Below are positions 47,673 through 60,674 of a stretch of 64,000 bases of DNA, one piece after another. This DNA comes from Nectonema munidae. Lineage: Eukaryota > Nematomorpha > Nectonematoida > Nectonematidae. Numbering within the stretch: position 1 is the first letter of the stretch; each line of letters opens with the position of its first letter. The notes under the pieces were generated by a model. It worked only from the letters and a program-made list of their open reading frames with translations, was not told where the DNA came from and ran no database searches. Position numbers and translations under genes: made by a program. The stretch covers positions 806,001 through 870,000 of the forward strand of contig JAUIRK010001039.1 in the NCBI GenBank assembly GCA_030549495.1, given 5' to 3'.

Positions 47673-48053
47673 CTGTATTGATTTTAACGACGTTATGTAT
47701 ACTTGTATTTTCTAATTATCTTAATTAGTTTTTTTATCCTTGAAGTTTAATTAAAATTATTTTAATTGTTTATTTAGCAAAAGTCAAAACTATGACTAAT
47801 AATAATTCCAAACTGTTTACAAATGTTTTTGGTAGGTTGCACATTCAAACTGGTACCTTACAAATCCATTAGTGAAAATTTGGGAGAGGGTGTTTACTAA
47901 CTTAAATTAGTCTGTCTTTTCTGGATAAAAGATATTGTGTTTTTTTTCAATTTTTTTTATTATCAAATTTCACTTTCTTTATTCTTAGCAAAAATAGTAA
48001 ACAACAAATAAAATTCTGTTACTGCGTAGGGTTTAAGAGCATTCGGGAAAAAT

Positions 48054-48545
48054 TTGAATGGATTCTGCATTCTCTTTGCAAATAGAAGTAAATATGGAGA
48101 GAAAATTCTTTTACGCGTAATTGAAACATTAAAGTTTTTATCATCAAGAGAGTCTTCCTTCCTTTTAGAATTAGTGATACAAGAATTGGTTAATAGAAAC
48201 AGGTTACCTTGGAGTAATAGAACTCTTGGCAAAGTTGGAACTATTGCTTGCAAAGGATCTGAGTGAGTATGCGTAGCATAGTGTCAAAAACTTCACATAT
48301 GTCAAAAACAATCGCAAATGAACCAACAAACTTAATGCCTGAAGAAATTCACTCAAACATTCAATCAATAATAATAAATGAATTTAAATCATTCTTGATT
48401 TCACACCAGACTGTAGTCATTCTGATCAACGCACACTCATTCTTCGTTATGTACAATGTGACGGTAAGCCAGTTCAACGATTTCTACCATTTGCGACTAT
48501 CACTAATTCCGAATGTTTTTCCGTTTTAGTGATTCCTATTTTAAT
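48054..48545 (+). pseudogene. hAT transposase relic (ZMYM1/DUF4371-like)
   Basis: Pieces in shifting plus frames: RVIETLKFLSSR; KTSHMSKTIANEPTNLM; and DCSHSDQRTLILRYVQCDGK followed by PVQRFLPF. They match the order of the ZMYM1-type transposase pattern (IxxxKFLSSRGLxFRG ... KTSYLSxxIxNExIxLM ... DxTPDxSHxDQLxxxLRYVxxDGxPVERFLxF). At least two frameshifts; the catalytic end and terminal repeats were not found. Confidence 0.7.
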
Positions 48546-49819
48546 AAAAAAATCACACTTTGCTTACTCAATTCCTCTCAGTATAAATTTCACTTGAATT
48601 AAAATTCAACGAGATGTCAGTTTAATACTAGAAGTACAACAAAATTATTGCACATTAGAATGTGTAAGTTAATTTTCAGATGTACTGATTTTACTGGGTT
48701 TAGACAATTTTTTGAACATTTCTTCTAAACTTGTTGTTTTAAGTGCCTTGGTCTTTTTGCAAGACTCAATGTGTTCTTCTTATTTATGAAACTTTTATTT
48801 TTCTAAACCTTCAAGAAGCTCAGTCGTTAATTGAATCAATCATTCAATAATTTTACTAAATTAAAGATTTCGGAAATAATCAAAGTGCCGGAGTTTAACG
48901 AAGGTCCAAATTAGTGATTTCCGGTTAAGATGTATTCAATCCAATTGTTCAAAGATTTTGATTTGCATGCCATGAGAGGCGAGATTTTGTGGTAAAATAA
49001 ATTTAAAAGCTGCCGTACATAATGGAGGAATGACATCTTATACTCGCTGAAGAGCAAGAGTCATTGTGCTGGAGTTGTCGCTTTGCATCACGATAAAATA
49101 AGTTCTGCACTTGAAAGAAAGAATATCTTCTCTCAGAGAACAAAAAGAGACTACAAAGCTTGAAGATGAAGAAGGCAAATGGAGAATACGACTTTGACGG
49201 GATTTGATGCGACACAGTTAAAACTGACGTTTTGTTAGTAGTGAAGATATCACTTATTTTTGAAATGAGAAAGCATCAATTCGATGAAATGGAAAATGAA
49301 GCTAAGAATTTTGCTTGACCGATATAAACTGATACTAAAAAACCAATAAAAAAAGAAAACAGTTTTTGGATTTATTTTGGATTGCAATGTAATCATCATG
49401 ATGAATGTACATAATGTTCATTATTTCCATTCTAATAAATAATTCTTTACTTTTAAGGTCAATTTTTAGATAAGTTTGTTGACCTTTCGGATCAATACCG
49501 TCAGTGAACATTTCAATTCTTAGGTCAATTTTTTCTGACCCCACATTTTAACCAGAAGGACACTCAAAATTAATAAAGTCATTTTTCTGTTAAAAGCAAA
49601 AATAACTTTGAATTAGGTCAATATTTTGTTTAAAATATTTTTTGAAATGCCTTCTTCCTAAATTATATATATATATATATAATATATGGCATTTTTGCTT
49701 CATTTCTGACATTGATTTCAAGCTTAAATGGGAAACCAATGTTTAAAAAACTCCTAAAAAGATAGCAGACTTTTCGTTTTGAAAAGCTGGGCCTCAAAAT
49801 ATTTTAATTCTTAATGTTT

Positions 49820-50130
49820 ACTCAAAGCCCCGATGTTTTAAATCGCAAAACTGTTTAAAATAAAAATGATTCAAAATGGAAAAGTGTTCAAAAATAAAAC
49901 CAAGTATATGCAAAGTATTGAATTATGCAAAATCAAAATTATCTATCTATATTTATTTCAATAATATTCGTGTTATCTCAATAAAATATTTTCATAATTT
50001 ACTTCAAAAATTAAAAAAAAAATTTTTAATTCATTTTTAAAATAAAAAGATGCATACTTTTATAAAAAAGTTTTTTCCCATCAAAATTATGGGTGATTTA
50101 AAAATAATTTTTTTACATTAAATTATTGTT
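49820..50130. repeat. Dispersed AT-rich repeat, copy 2
   Basis: Partner of 26190-26470, same order of blocks. Confidence 0.45.
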
Positions 50131-50306
50131 TTAAGATTTTCACTTATTTTTACGTCTTTTTTTTTAAATAAACTCTTCAATGATTTCACAATTTTTGGTT
50201 CAATTTTAAACTTCCTTTACTGAATCAGTCAGTGATGAATGATCGAAAATCTAGTTTTAAGTGGAAAAGCAAGAATTCGCTGAATGCAAAAAACTAATCC
50301 ATTTAT

Positions 50307-50477
50307 TCACTTTGATTTATCGTGAATTGCATCACCCCCGAAAACGCTAAAACTAAACGGCATGAAGTAAATGCAAATTTGCGAGCGAAGCACTTGTGAT
50401 TCGGCCACCGAAAATTCACGAAATGAAAATGCAAAAATTGAGAGTGAAGTCAAAATCAAAAACTTGACATGCAACAT
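50307..50477 (-). CDS. Small ORF with signal-peptide-like start
   Basis: From the ATG at 50477: MLHVKFLILTSLSIFAFSFR, EFSVAESQVLRSQICIYFMP and FSFSVFGGDAIHDKSK, 56 residues. The hydrophobic N-terminus looks secretory and the block is GC-richer than its surroundings. The frame extends 24 codons upstream of this ATG. Family unknown; chance is possible. Confidence 0.2.
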   Translation of the reverse strand: MLHVKFLILTSLSIFAFSFREFSVAESQVLRSQICIYFMPFSFSVFGGDAIHDKSK

Positions 50478-50693
50478 TTTATGGCTTTTTGCATATGCAC
50501 TCAAAGTGAAATAATCTCCAAAGTGCTCACGGCTTCCATCTTCAATCATGGCGCAGAGTTGTGCTGCTTCACACTCACAAATTCCATATATTTATTAAAT
50601 TTCATTCAAGTCATGTTCCTTCAAAAAGAAGTAATCCATAATGTATATGTATTATATATATATGAGCCTACATATAAGTAGCATACTTAGACA

Positions 50694-50707
50694 CACACAC
50701 ACACACA
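50694..50707. repeat. (CA)n microsatellite
   Basis: Short uninterrupted ACACACACACACAC run. Confidence 0.8.
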
Positions 50708-51053
50708 TTAGTATTTCATTTTGCTTATACATCCAAAGTATGTCAGGTATAATAGATTAGCACGTGCGCTGAAGATAAGAGAATTCCTGATAGTAAGGAC
50801 CTGAAGTATACGCGCTGAATATAATAATAATAATAATAATCTATCAATCAATAACAATCAGACTATTCAGAAGAAACACCTTGAAAAGTGTTTACACATC
50901 TTTCAAATGTCAAATTTTAGCCTACTATTCATGCATTGATGTAAGTTTTTTTTTATGTTTTTTTTATGTTTTTTTCCATCAATTAATCATCCGCTAATAC
51001 CATTTGTAATTGTTTATAGTATTCTTTATATCTATTTAAAGTATTGGTTGGAC

Positions 51054-51494
51054 CAGAGGTGGCCAAACTTTTCTAGAATATGCGGCAATTATTTAAATCC
51101 TAAATTGGGAGGCGCCAAAATTGTTTTTTCTTCCTGTTGCGCCTTTTAAAAGTTCAAAATGGGTGAATTTTTTATATTGAACTTTAAACTTTGCGATAAT
51201 AATCTTTGCAAAATAGAAAATCAAAATTTTCTTTCTACCACAATTAATTCTTTCATTAATTTAATTCTCACATTTAATAAGCATTTTATGTTTTAAAAAA
51301 GTAAGCAATCAACATGAAATTAATGAAATTTTTGAAATTGGCTTGATCTCATACTATCCTAATGAAATTTGGAGTAGTTTTGGTATAACAGAGAGAGTTT
51401 CAACAACCATTCAAGTTTGAAACAGTTCATCAAGATTTATATTTGTTTTTAATCATTTTAACACTGAAGAAGAAAAAGCTTGCGGCCACATCTG
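51054..51494. mobile_element. hAT-like MITE (CAGAGGTGGCCAAAC ends)
   Basis: Left end CAGAGGTGGCCAAACTTTTC; right end, inverted, CAGATGTGGCCGCAAGCTTT. 441 bp, no ORF of note. No clear 8-bp duplication, so boundaries rest on the inverted ends. Confidence 0.55.
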
Positions 51495-51648
51495 TGTGTA
51501 CGACAAATATCTTTGTGCAAACTTTCTTGTTTCCTGCAAATCTTCTCTATGACTACATTTTTTTATTATGTTATTTCAAATGAGGAAAGTTGCTTATAGA
51601 TCTTATTTTCCCATTTGCGTGATGAATAACGTCAACTTCCATTTAAAT

Positions 51649-51987
51649 CAGGGTTTCTCAACCGATGTCTATGTAATAATTCAGGGGGTCCACAAGCGAA
51701 AAATGATAAATTAGGCGTTTGCAATGATGTCTTGGTGGTCCATGAAGAAAACCAGTTCATAACGGTTTTTATTGTGAAGAGTTAAATTAATAATACGTAT
51801 AATTGATTTGCATTAGATTTGCTTCCATTTCAATATGAATTCTAATTTATATACTACTTTCTTTATCATGACCTCAAGAATTTTATTAGACAAAAATATT
51901 TGTTATATGTCCCATTTTTATGAAGGCGTCCACCAAGAAAAAAAGAAGAGAAAGAGGTCCATGTGTAAAAAAGGTGGAGAAGCAGTG
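51649..51987. mobile_element. hAT MITE with 8-bp target duplication
   Basis: Ends CAGGGTTTCTCAACC and, inverted, CACTGCTTCTCCACC, close to the Buster/Charlie CAGTGGTTCTCAACC type. Flanked on both sides by ATTTAAAT (51641-51648, 51988-51995). 339 bp. GGTCCA-rich segments lie inside each end. Confidence 0.85.
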
Positions 51988-51999
51988 ATTTAAATGAAG

Positions 52000-53036
52000 A
52001 CTAAAAAAAGTTAACTTAAAATGAAAGTTTTTATGATAAATGATAAATTATATTTTTTGGATAAATTTAGAAATTTATTTTAATTTTTCATTCTCAAAAT
52101 TGCAATTTTTTAAAATTATTGAGTATTTATGATAAAATGTACTATGCGCCATTCTAGAATACGCCATTCGCCATGGCTGGGTTAGACAACAATTTAAGAA
52201 TATACTATATCAAAATAAGTTTACATGGAAGCCAAATGATCATATGCTAGATAAAATAAATATTATTATGGTATTATTTATTTAAGGCAAAGATATTTTG
52301 AATATAAGCAAAACAAAAGTATAAAAGAGTATATGAAATTTTTTACCCAAGACAAAAGTTGGGAAAGCAGAATCAAATCTTGTCCTATATTTATTTGATA
52401 TATAGTCGCTTGAGCTTTGATGGACCACAATGCTACCTGCAGCTGAAAGCATGACCAACCTGAATCTTTTATTCATTTTCATTTTTAATAGTGAACATCC
52501 AAAATGAATGGGCGACTGTGAGGGAATGTACGACAAGAAGAAAAGCGTTATAAAAATATAAAGGAGTCAATACCAGATCTAAGAATAGTCAAGAAATAGG
52601 AGAAAATTACATCAGTCGAGATTTACATTGAGAAAAAAAGAATTGACGAATCCAAAGAAGAATGCAATTGGCTAACTAAACCAACCAATCAAAGACTTCA
52701 TTTTTCTTTAATCGGAAATCCTAAAAGCACTATTCTCCTTTTCATTCAAGGATTTTGAACTGCTATGCTTTTTTTATTAATTTGTTAAAATGATTAATTA
52801 TTATTTGTTTCAAAAAAAATGTTGTTAAATTTTTGACACTCTCATAAATTTACATAATCCATAAAATTTATAAAGATTCCTAAAAACTTGAGAAAAAAAC
52901 AAATTTATGAAAGGAAGTTGAAAATTGGAGCAAATTTAAAACTTAAAATTAGATTTTTATTTTCAAAAAACACTCTTTTTCTATAAGCAAAAACTATTCT
53001 ACATTTTTGGCTAATTTCTATTTTCCATTTTCTATC
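52000..53036. other. Unannotated AT-rich stretch
   Basis: No gene or element recognised. Confidence 0.3.
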
Positions 53037-53038
53037 AC

Positions 53039-53197
<159 letters not shown>

Positions 53198-54105
53198 TTT
53201 TGCCTTCTAAGCCTGGTTATTGTTCCCAAAGAGTCGGGGTCAACCAGTTTCCTGCAACAACTACGCAATTTCATTCTTTCTTTACAAAAACCATTTTCTA
53301 TGTCTCTAATAAATAATACCTTCTCTTAAAAAATTGTTTATCTTGATGACTTTTTTTGTATTGTAAAATTTAAGTTTCTAATTGACCTTTTGCAAATGAA
53401 ATAACAAATTCAATGGGTATCGTCATTAAAAATTTGCATAAATTTCAAAGTATGCTGATCAAATTTTATTGCGATGAAAATGCGACATTTTAACCAAGTT
53501 TAGTTGAAGGTCAACAATTCAAAACAAACGTTTACATAGTGCACATGATGTTATAATAAAGTTATTTTCAACATATAGGCATAAAAAATATGCAAAAAAA
53601 CTTTTTTACAGAATGTTATGCTAAATATGCTTTTAAATCTGTTGAAAGAAACTTTATTGCATAGAAGTTGGTATTGTAAAGTTTTTGAATATAACTTGTC
53701 GCAATTTTATATAATACTAAAAATTTTGCTATAATATAAGCTATGATAAAGAATGATTTGAAATGGCATATTTAATCAATTTCTAGCATAAAAAGTTATG
53801 ATGTTGCTGTCTGCAACAAAGGTCAAGGCTATGGCATCAAAATCTTATGCATGCGAACTTGAGAAGATAAAAGTGAAGCGTTGATGAAAGTTTTTGCAAA
53901 AATTTTCAAAGTTGCAAGCAAATATCTGATTGATTGATTGATTGATTGATTTTAAATTTGTATCCCTGAAAAACGCAAGCAAAGATGAGATGATAAGAGG
54001 GAAAAGACAGAGAAATATGCACAGATTCTAATTCATGAGGGAAAAATTTGTTATGTGCATAAATAATTCATGCGTTCGTGGAAAAGGAGTGAGCTTTCAC
54101 AATGT

Positions 54106-54783
54106 GGTTCCTGGTCAAAACAGCAAAACCCAAATCGGCCAAAAACCAAAACGTCCAAAACCAAAACCAAAACGGCCAAAAACCAAAACGGCTAAAATAA
54201 AAATGACAAAAAATAAAAAGGTTCAAATGTATACAAACTATAATAAATATTAATTAAAACTTTTAAAAAACAAATAAAAGTGTATCACTATAAAATTTTC
54301 CATTTTTCTGTTTTGTTAATTGATTTTTTAGTAAAATTTTTATTAATTTAAAAATAATAATAATCTATTTGTATTATAAATAATATTAAAACTTTTTAAA
54401 TATTTGATACTTAATTTTTTAAATTAAAAAAATTGCATAAAAAACAAACAAAACTGTCAACAAATATTGTAAAAGTATTTTTGAAATAGTTAAAGGGTTT
54501 TTCATTCTTTTTGCTCAATTGCTTCTAAAAATGTAAATTTTGTAAAACAATTGCGTAATTTATTATTCTTTTGATATTTCTTCTTGAGTGCAAGGGTGAT
54601 GATGAGTAAGTAATTTTGTAATCCTGAAATAACTCACGATGTTGATACCCTCAAATTTCAAACTAAGGAGATGCTTGTTTCTTTTTTGATTGATTGGAGC
54701 TTTTTTGAGATATCCTACATATGTATGATTGAAGAATTTTGGTTTTTGGCCATTTTAATTTTTGGCCGTTTTGAATAGGAACC
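54106..54783. mobile_element. Mutator-like nonautonomous element with 9-bp duplication
   Basis: Inverted ends GGTTCCTGGTCAAAAC and, inverted, GGTTCCTATTCAAAAC, then subterminal CGGCCAAAAACCAAAA units on both sides. Flanked by TCACAATGT at 54097-54105 and 54784-54792 (perfect 9 bp). A 9-bp duplication with G-start ends suggests a Mutator-type element. The interior has no transposase. The plus-strand frame at 54035-54253 runs across its border and is a by-product. Confidence 0.75.
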
Positions 54784-54999
54784 TCACAATGTGAGTGGTG
54801 AGTGTCAAGACATCAACTTTTAATTGCTTGCTGATTTCAGGAGGCTACAAAATTCTGAAAAATGAGATCAGTCTGAAATTTACGAAGTTATTTCACAAAA
54901 ATTAATTTTTGTTTACGAAAGAATTTATCAACGGTTTTTAAAAAAAAATACATTTTGTAGGTGGAGTTGTCGTTGTTAAAAACGGTGATGAAAGAAAAT

Positions 55000-55455
55000 C
55001 GTAACGTCAGTTGACAATGATGAGTGGTTTGAGTGATAATGATTATGTACGATGATTTTGATTTTGTGGAAATATTGATGATGAATGAGATGATGATATC
55101 TGGTAGGAAAGGTAGATTTTAAAACAACATCAATGATGCAGTTGTGGTTTTTGTTCGTGATGAAGGAAGCCCCTGACGTCATTCGTATTTGATCGTGATG
55201 ATGGATATGTGTGTTTGAGTGATGATGCTGATGTATTTTGATTTTGTGCAAGTATTAATTGGATGATGAGTGGTTGATCATGATGATGATGTTGATGACA
55301 ATTGTGATGTGGTATGTAATGTGGACGAATCAGTGGTTGGAACTGTTGATTTAAAAAACACATCATCAATGATGGAGGATGCTTTGTTGATGGTGATGAT
55401 GATGAAAGAAGATGATGACATCAATGGTTTTTAATGATGATGAGGTGAAATGTGT
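55000..55455. repeat. GATGA-rich low-complexity region
   Basis: Imperfect GATGAT/TGATGA repeats over about 450 bp, giving His-rich open frames on the minus strand. No conserved protein pattern. Confidence 0.6.
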
Positions 55456-55486
55456 AATTCGATAAATTGTGTGTCTCGATGTACAC

Positions 55487-58348
55487 CAGGGTTTCTCAAA
55501 GGTGGGCGAATCGCGCACTTCTGGGCGAAAATGGAATTCAGTTGCACAATTTTTTAGCAAACACTATATAAACAAATATTCTAATATATTTTTAATCTTA
55601 AATCTGTCACTCATTTTTCAGTGTTGGATCTGCTTTTCACTTAAAATAGAAGTAAGAGTGATAAATATTTTTATTGTATAATGGAATCTGTAGAACAGAT
55701 TGGGAAACTTTGTTACGTGCGGTGGGCGAATAATGTTGAAAATTGAGGTCTGCGGGCGGATTACAACTACCAATTCTTAAATCTGTGTAACATTGTAGAT
55801 GCATGCATATATAAAAGCCCGTCACCATAAAAATTTTTTGGTGGTATTTAGTTAAAAAAAATATTATGATAAAGGTAACGAAATATCCATATGTTAATAT
55901 TTTAATTAAAAAAAATAAAACGTTTATAGCTAAATAATAAAGGTATCATAATTAGCCCATCTTAATATGTTCTGAATAACCCATGTGTAAATGAGATATA
56001 GAAAATTTAAATAAATTTAAATAGCTTTACCATGAAAAATTTTGTTCAATCAGATGGATAAAACTGTTTTTTGAAAGTTTTCTAATATCGCACGGATTTG
56101 AAGAAATGGTAATTCATTACTCAGGGGTTTTCGTGTACGTAAATGAATTTTTTGCATTCTTTTAATTTGAAAAAAAAACTGCTCGCATAGATAAGTGCTT
56201 GAACGTTGGGATGAAAAAGTTGAGAAAGGGTATTTCTCTGAATTGATGACTCTGCTGAAATCCAATAAAGACATATTATTATTATATTTTTCTTTTAAAA
56301 TGTTATCTGACTGCAAATCAATAAATTTCAATTGCATAAAATTTCGAGCCTCTTCAAGACACGCACACCAAAAGGCGTTTTGAAAGTATACAGTTTTGTT
56401 TTTTTCCTTGCTCTGTTGATTCTAGATTTTGTTCGCTCAATTTCGGGAAATGTGTGCAGTAATTTCATTTCAATTGTGTGACAAATAAATGTAAAAAAGC
56501 ATCTTTTGGATCCGAAACCAAAAAACAATTTGCACAATCTCTCAAGATGGGCAGGGTAATGCCAGTTGTGACTAAGACCGTTTGATTTGATAAAAAGCAA
56601 AGGTTTCAATAATAATCGGGATTCTATAGAATCCCTAAAAGATCTTGAATCCGAATACGGGGATTTATTGTATCATTGTGAAGTTGGTCAACATGCTTAA
56701 ACAATTTTATGACTTGAAAGAAGAAGTGGAAATTTTTTAGGATATCAAGGGTGTTCAAAGTTCATAGCTGGAAGGAAAGAATTTTCAAAGTGATCTAGCA
56801 TTTTGGGCAGACATAACAAATCATTTAAATAATTTGAACTTGAGACTACAACGTCCTAATCGGCTAATAACCAGCTTGCTCGCTCATATGAAAGCTATGA
56901 TGACTTTTTCAAGACCTACTGTAGCTGGAGTCCCATTTGTAGAGAGTCCACTCCTTTTTTTATATGAAAAATCAACATCTTTTTGGATAGAATCAACCAT
57001 TTTTAAAAAATCTTTCGTCTTAGTTATTCCATGCATTGATTTCAAAACATAAAATTCTTCTCGGATATTGACTTATTCCACGCACAAATATTTTGCCATT
57101 TGAGCAGTATTAGACAGATCCGCTGTCTCATCAATGACTAAGGAGTAAAAAATAAATTTGGCTGAATGAAGATTTTAGAGAATGTTGAATGTCATTAGCA
57201 ATATCCTTAATACAATCATCACAAACAGTTCTCCTTGATGATGATGCGCTAATATTTCTAAACAAACAAAGTTTATCTGGGTAATTCGCCACTGCAGTCA
57301 CGATTTCACAAATTCAGCCCATATGTGCTTTGAACTTTTTGACAATATCTTTGTGCACTGCGCTAACTACTGATTCCTTTTCAAGAGTTTGTCTTTTGCA
57401 TCAGACTTTCTTGCAAAGAGGCCATCTTCTCTAAACCCACAGTTCCTTTCAACTTATCCTAAGTCTTATGCTTACTCACAAAATGTCTCTCATTTTATAT
57501 TTTTTGTAGACGCGGACTTGTTCATTCCATATAAGGCAGATTCACTTGTCATCACTTTCAATAAAAAAATTAACGCTCATCGAACAGACCACGTTCACCT
57601 GTAGTTCTCCTTTTTTTTTTTACCATTTTCAAAACTAGTTGTCATATTAATAAGACGATCTAAAATATATTTAACAATGTTATAAATACGTAAGATATAT
57701 TTTATAATTAAGGGAATCTTTAGTATTAACGCTAAAAGATAACAAACTAGTTTTCATCGAGTGACACTTAACTGTTGAACATAAGAGGGTTCGTCTCACT
57801 CTCCCACATCTAAAGTAAGCGAATCAAGAAGCGTTAATTCCGTTACAAAATTCTGAAATATCTTCTAATTGGAGAAGCCATATAATTTTATCCCTGTTTT
57901 AAAATTTAAATGAATTTCATATCTAAAATTTATTTTTAAACAAAAATTTTTCTTCCTTCCTTCAAGAGATTTAAGGTCAAAATGGACAAGTCAACTGTGG
58001 TCTAATCCTAAATCCAACTTCACTTGTCTTATCCTATAAATAATGAAATATAGCTTTTTTTAAAAGTTGAGATAATACAATTTTATAAGTGAAAATTTGC
58101 TATATTTTTTACATAAGCGTATATCAGCATGCGGGCGTTATAAGAATCCTTCTCGAGCGCATTTTGCTCCTGGGAGGGGGTTTTCCCGCCCCTGACTCTT
58201 AAATGGAATGAAGAATTCAAATTAACGTTTAAAAGAGAAAAGGCGTAAGACTCTCGTCATTTTTTTTAGTTCATAGTGAGAGAATTTAATTTTTTACAAA
58301 AAAGCATCTTAATGAGCGATTTAAACACAAAGGTTTAGAGAAGCCCTG
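55487..58348 (-). mobile_element. Near full-length hAT element, decayed
   Basis: Left end CAGGGTTTCTCAAAGGTGGG; right end, inverted, CAGGGCTTCTCTAAACC, about 2.86 kb apart. A transposase relic lies between them on the minus strand. Size and ends fit an autonomous hAT that has since mutated. Flanks ATGTACAC and GATTGTAG do not give a clear 8-bp duplication, so the right border is tentative. Confidence 0.65.
56050..57560 (-). pseudogene. hAT transposase relic (ZBED/GTF2IRD2-like)
   Basis: On the minus strand: FYSLVIDETADLSNTAQMAK (about 57150-57075), matching the FSLALDESTDISDTAQLA catalytic-core block; SGLSTNGTPATVG (about 56965-56925), matching GVTTDGAPAMVG; and near the end SSTYLCEQFFFQIKRMQKIH then LRTRKPLSN (about 56205-56120), the hAT dimerisation region. 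Several stops and frameshifts, so it is dead. An Asp of the catalytic triad is visible in VIDETAD. Confidence 0.8.
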
Positions 58349-58520
58349 GATTGTAGGCCATTGTGAAAAATGAAACTTTTTACAATTATACAAAATCATT
58401 GCGCATCTTTGATGAAATTTGTGCAGCACGATAGAGTTTGGAAAATAACGATATTTTCGTTATCGCGTTCGTTAAAATAGCAAAAACGATAACGAAGTAA
58501 CGTATTTTGAAATCAACGAT

Positions 58521-58668
58521 AAAGGTAAAGGTACACCTTGGGGTGTTTTCATCGAGAAGGCACAATTGCGCCGCTTGTATCGAAATATGAGAAAGTTGGC
58601 TTGATGGGGGATCGAACCTAAGACCTTGAGTTATGGAAACTCAGTACCTAACCAACCTTACTCACGGC
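58521..58668 (-). repeat. tRNA-derived SINE copy
   Basis: Minus-strand GGCCGTGAGTAAGGTTGGTT, B-box GGTTCGATCCCCC, and body with GCGGCGCAATTGTGCCTTCT. Near full length. Confidence 0.8.
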
Positions 58669-58689
58669 CAAAAAACATAATTATAGAAA

Positions 58690-60150
58690 AATAACCACAA
58701 TAGATTTTAACTTTAGCGGGTGTGTTGATTTGTTAATTTTTCCTTATAAATATTTCCACATTCATTTGGTTTAAAAAAGTTAAAAATGGAGGCGCTTTTT
58801 TTACATTTTTTTTATTTATTTTTTTGAATTAATTGAAAAAATTTTTTTTTATTGTTTTGATTAATTAAATTTTTCTTTTTAAAGGCTATAAAATAAAAAT
58901 AAGATATATATTTATTCATGACTTCTATATATAATTCTGTAAATAATTATAATTTTCTTTTTTTTAATTTTAAATTTAATATCTAATTCGACTGAAGCAT
59001 TTATCATTTTAAAATCAAAAAACAAAAATCGAAGATCTCAATGTGCAGAAACCTCGAAAAGCACTTCTGCAATCGACTACCATAGGGTCCAATTTGGAAA
59101 TGTTGTTTTGTAATGAAAAATTTATCCCAAAAATAGAATTTTCAAAAAACCATACTTCAACATTTGGGTCAAAATTTTCAAACAACTTTTTATTTTTAAG
59201 CTAAATTGATAATTCGATTTTAGACCTAACTCAGAATTGTTTTAAAAACTAATTAACAAAAAACTTGTTTATATTTGTGTATTTATGAAGTAAGCTTTCA
59301 TTTTTATTGATTTCAGCAAATTATATCTGATATTTCAAAATCTTCACACAATTATGTATTTGAATTTAAAAATTCTTTTTTTTTGTTATTTTCTAAAAAA
59401 TAGTCAGAAATTTTTTTTTTGAAAAAATTAACGAAAAATGATTAAACTTTTTATTAAGATAACGATAACGAAAATTGAAGAAAAAATTTCGAATTAAACG
59501 TTAACGCTTGCGAGGCGCTTTTTTGTTCAAAGTAACGATAACTATAACGAATTCATTTATAGTACGTAATAAAGATGCCAAGTCTATGGAGTTAGTTTTC
59601 TGCGCTAGGATACTCACAAATTCACAATTTGAATTGATTTTATAAAGCAGAGTTAGTATTGAAAGCGCTTATATGCATGAGATAAAGAAGTTGAACATCA
59701 ATCAACACAGATGTCCTGTCATTCTCCCTTGTGGCCTTGCTTGTGCAGTGAAATGCTCTTTTGCTTTTATCATTGTTCTTTCCAAAATGGGCTGTGCTGT
59801 GCAATTGATTTTAAAAACGCACACATGCGTAAATTCCCTTTTCTTCAAATTCTCTCCTGGAAAATTGGTGTGGGGACCAGGTTAACAAATTAAAGGTGGC
59901 TGCTATCATTTTGCTCAAATTATTTCACCTGTAAGTACTTAAATTATACTATAAAATTAGACGTACAACATTATCCTATTTCATCAAAACTGGACCCCTT
60001 CAATTACGGCAAGAACCCGCTAAACTCATGTTGGGCTTAAGGAGTCAAAAATTTCGTTTGAACAATGGGAATCTCATCCCCGAAAAAATATATACGCTGA
60101 ATCAAAATTAAGTCAATTTTGAATTGATCTTTGAAAAAAAGGCATACATA
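58690..60150. other. Region upstream of the LRR gene
   Basis: Mostly AT-rich without recognised elements. A GC-richer block at 59690-59885 is open in two plus frames (one Cys-rich, starting MSCHSPLWPCLC); it might be a 5' UTR exon or a short exon, but no family match or convincing donor was seen. Confidence 0.3.
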
Positions 60151-60154
60151 GCCA

Positions 60155-60200
60155 CAGTGGCGGAACAAGAAATTTCTTATAGGGGGGGGGGGGGGGGGGC
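60155..60200 (+). mobile_element. Solitary hAT-like end with poly-G
   Basis: CAGTGGCGGAACAAG, a terminal sequence related to the MITE at 42813, followed by an 18-G run. No matching right end found, so the element is truncated or the right end has decayed. Confidence 0.35.
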
Positions 60201-60674
60201 GAAATCTATTTAATTTTTTTGCAATTTTGCTAAAAGTCTTCAGAGAATACGACAGCTGTATTATGTCTTTTAGAATCACTAATTACCTATGTTTTCATAT
60301 TTTTAACATTATTTTGCCATGAATAAATTGCAAAAATTTATTTTTATACATGTAAGGGTATACATTAGTACTCTAAAAAACGATTGAAATTGGTTTCCTT
60401 TTTCCTCTCAAATTCTCTATGTGTGGATTATAGTTATAAGGATTTGGAAGAGTTTTATATAAGAGAAGATATGTGGCTTGCCCAGGCCTACAAGCAGCAC
60501 TATTTTAGCCCATAATATTTGTTTGCCTTTCGCATTTGAGTGCTCCCAAATATATTGGGTTTTGGCATGCTGTAGCAACTTTGGAATTTTCTTTATAGCT
60601 GTATGTAAATCGGTACATTGCATTTGTTCTTCACCTTGTTACTATTTGTTCTAGATTTAAAAAAGTTTAAAATC

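Noticed and set aside
54035-54253. Lys/Pro-rich 72-codon frame
   Set aside because: It is the subterminal repeat of a DNA transposon read as protein and crosses the element border.
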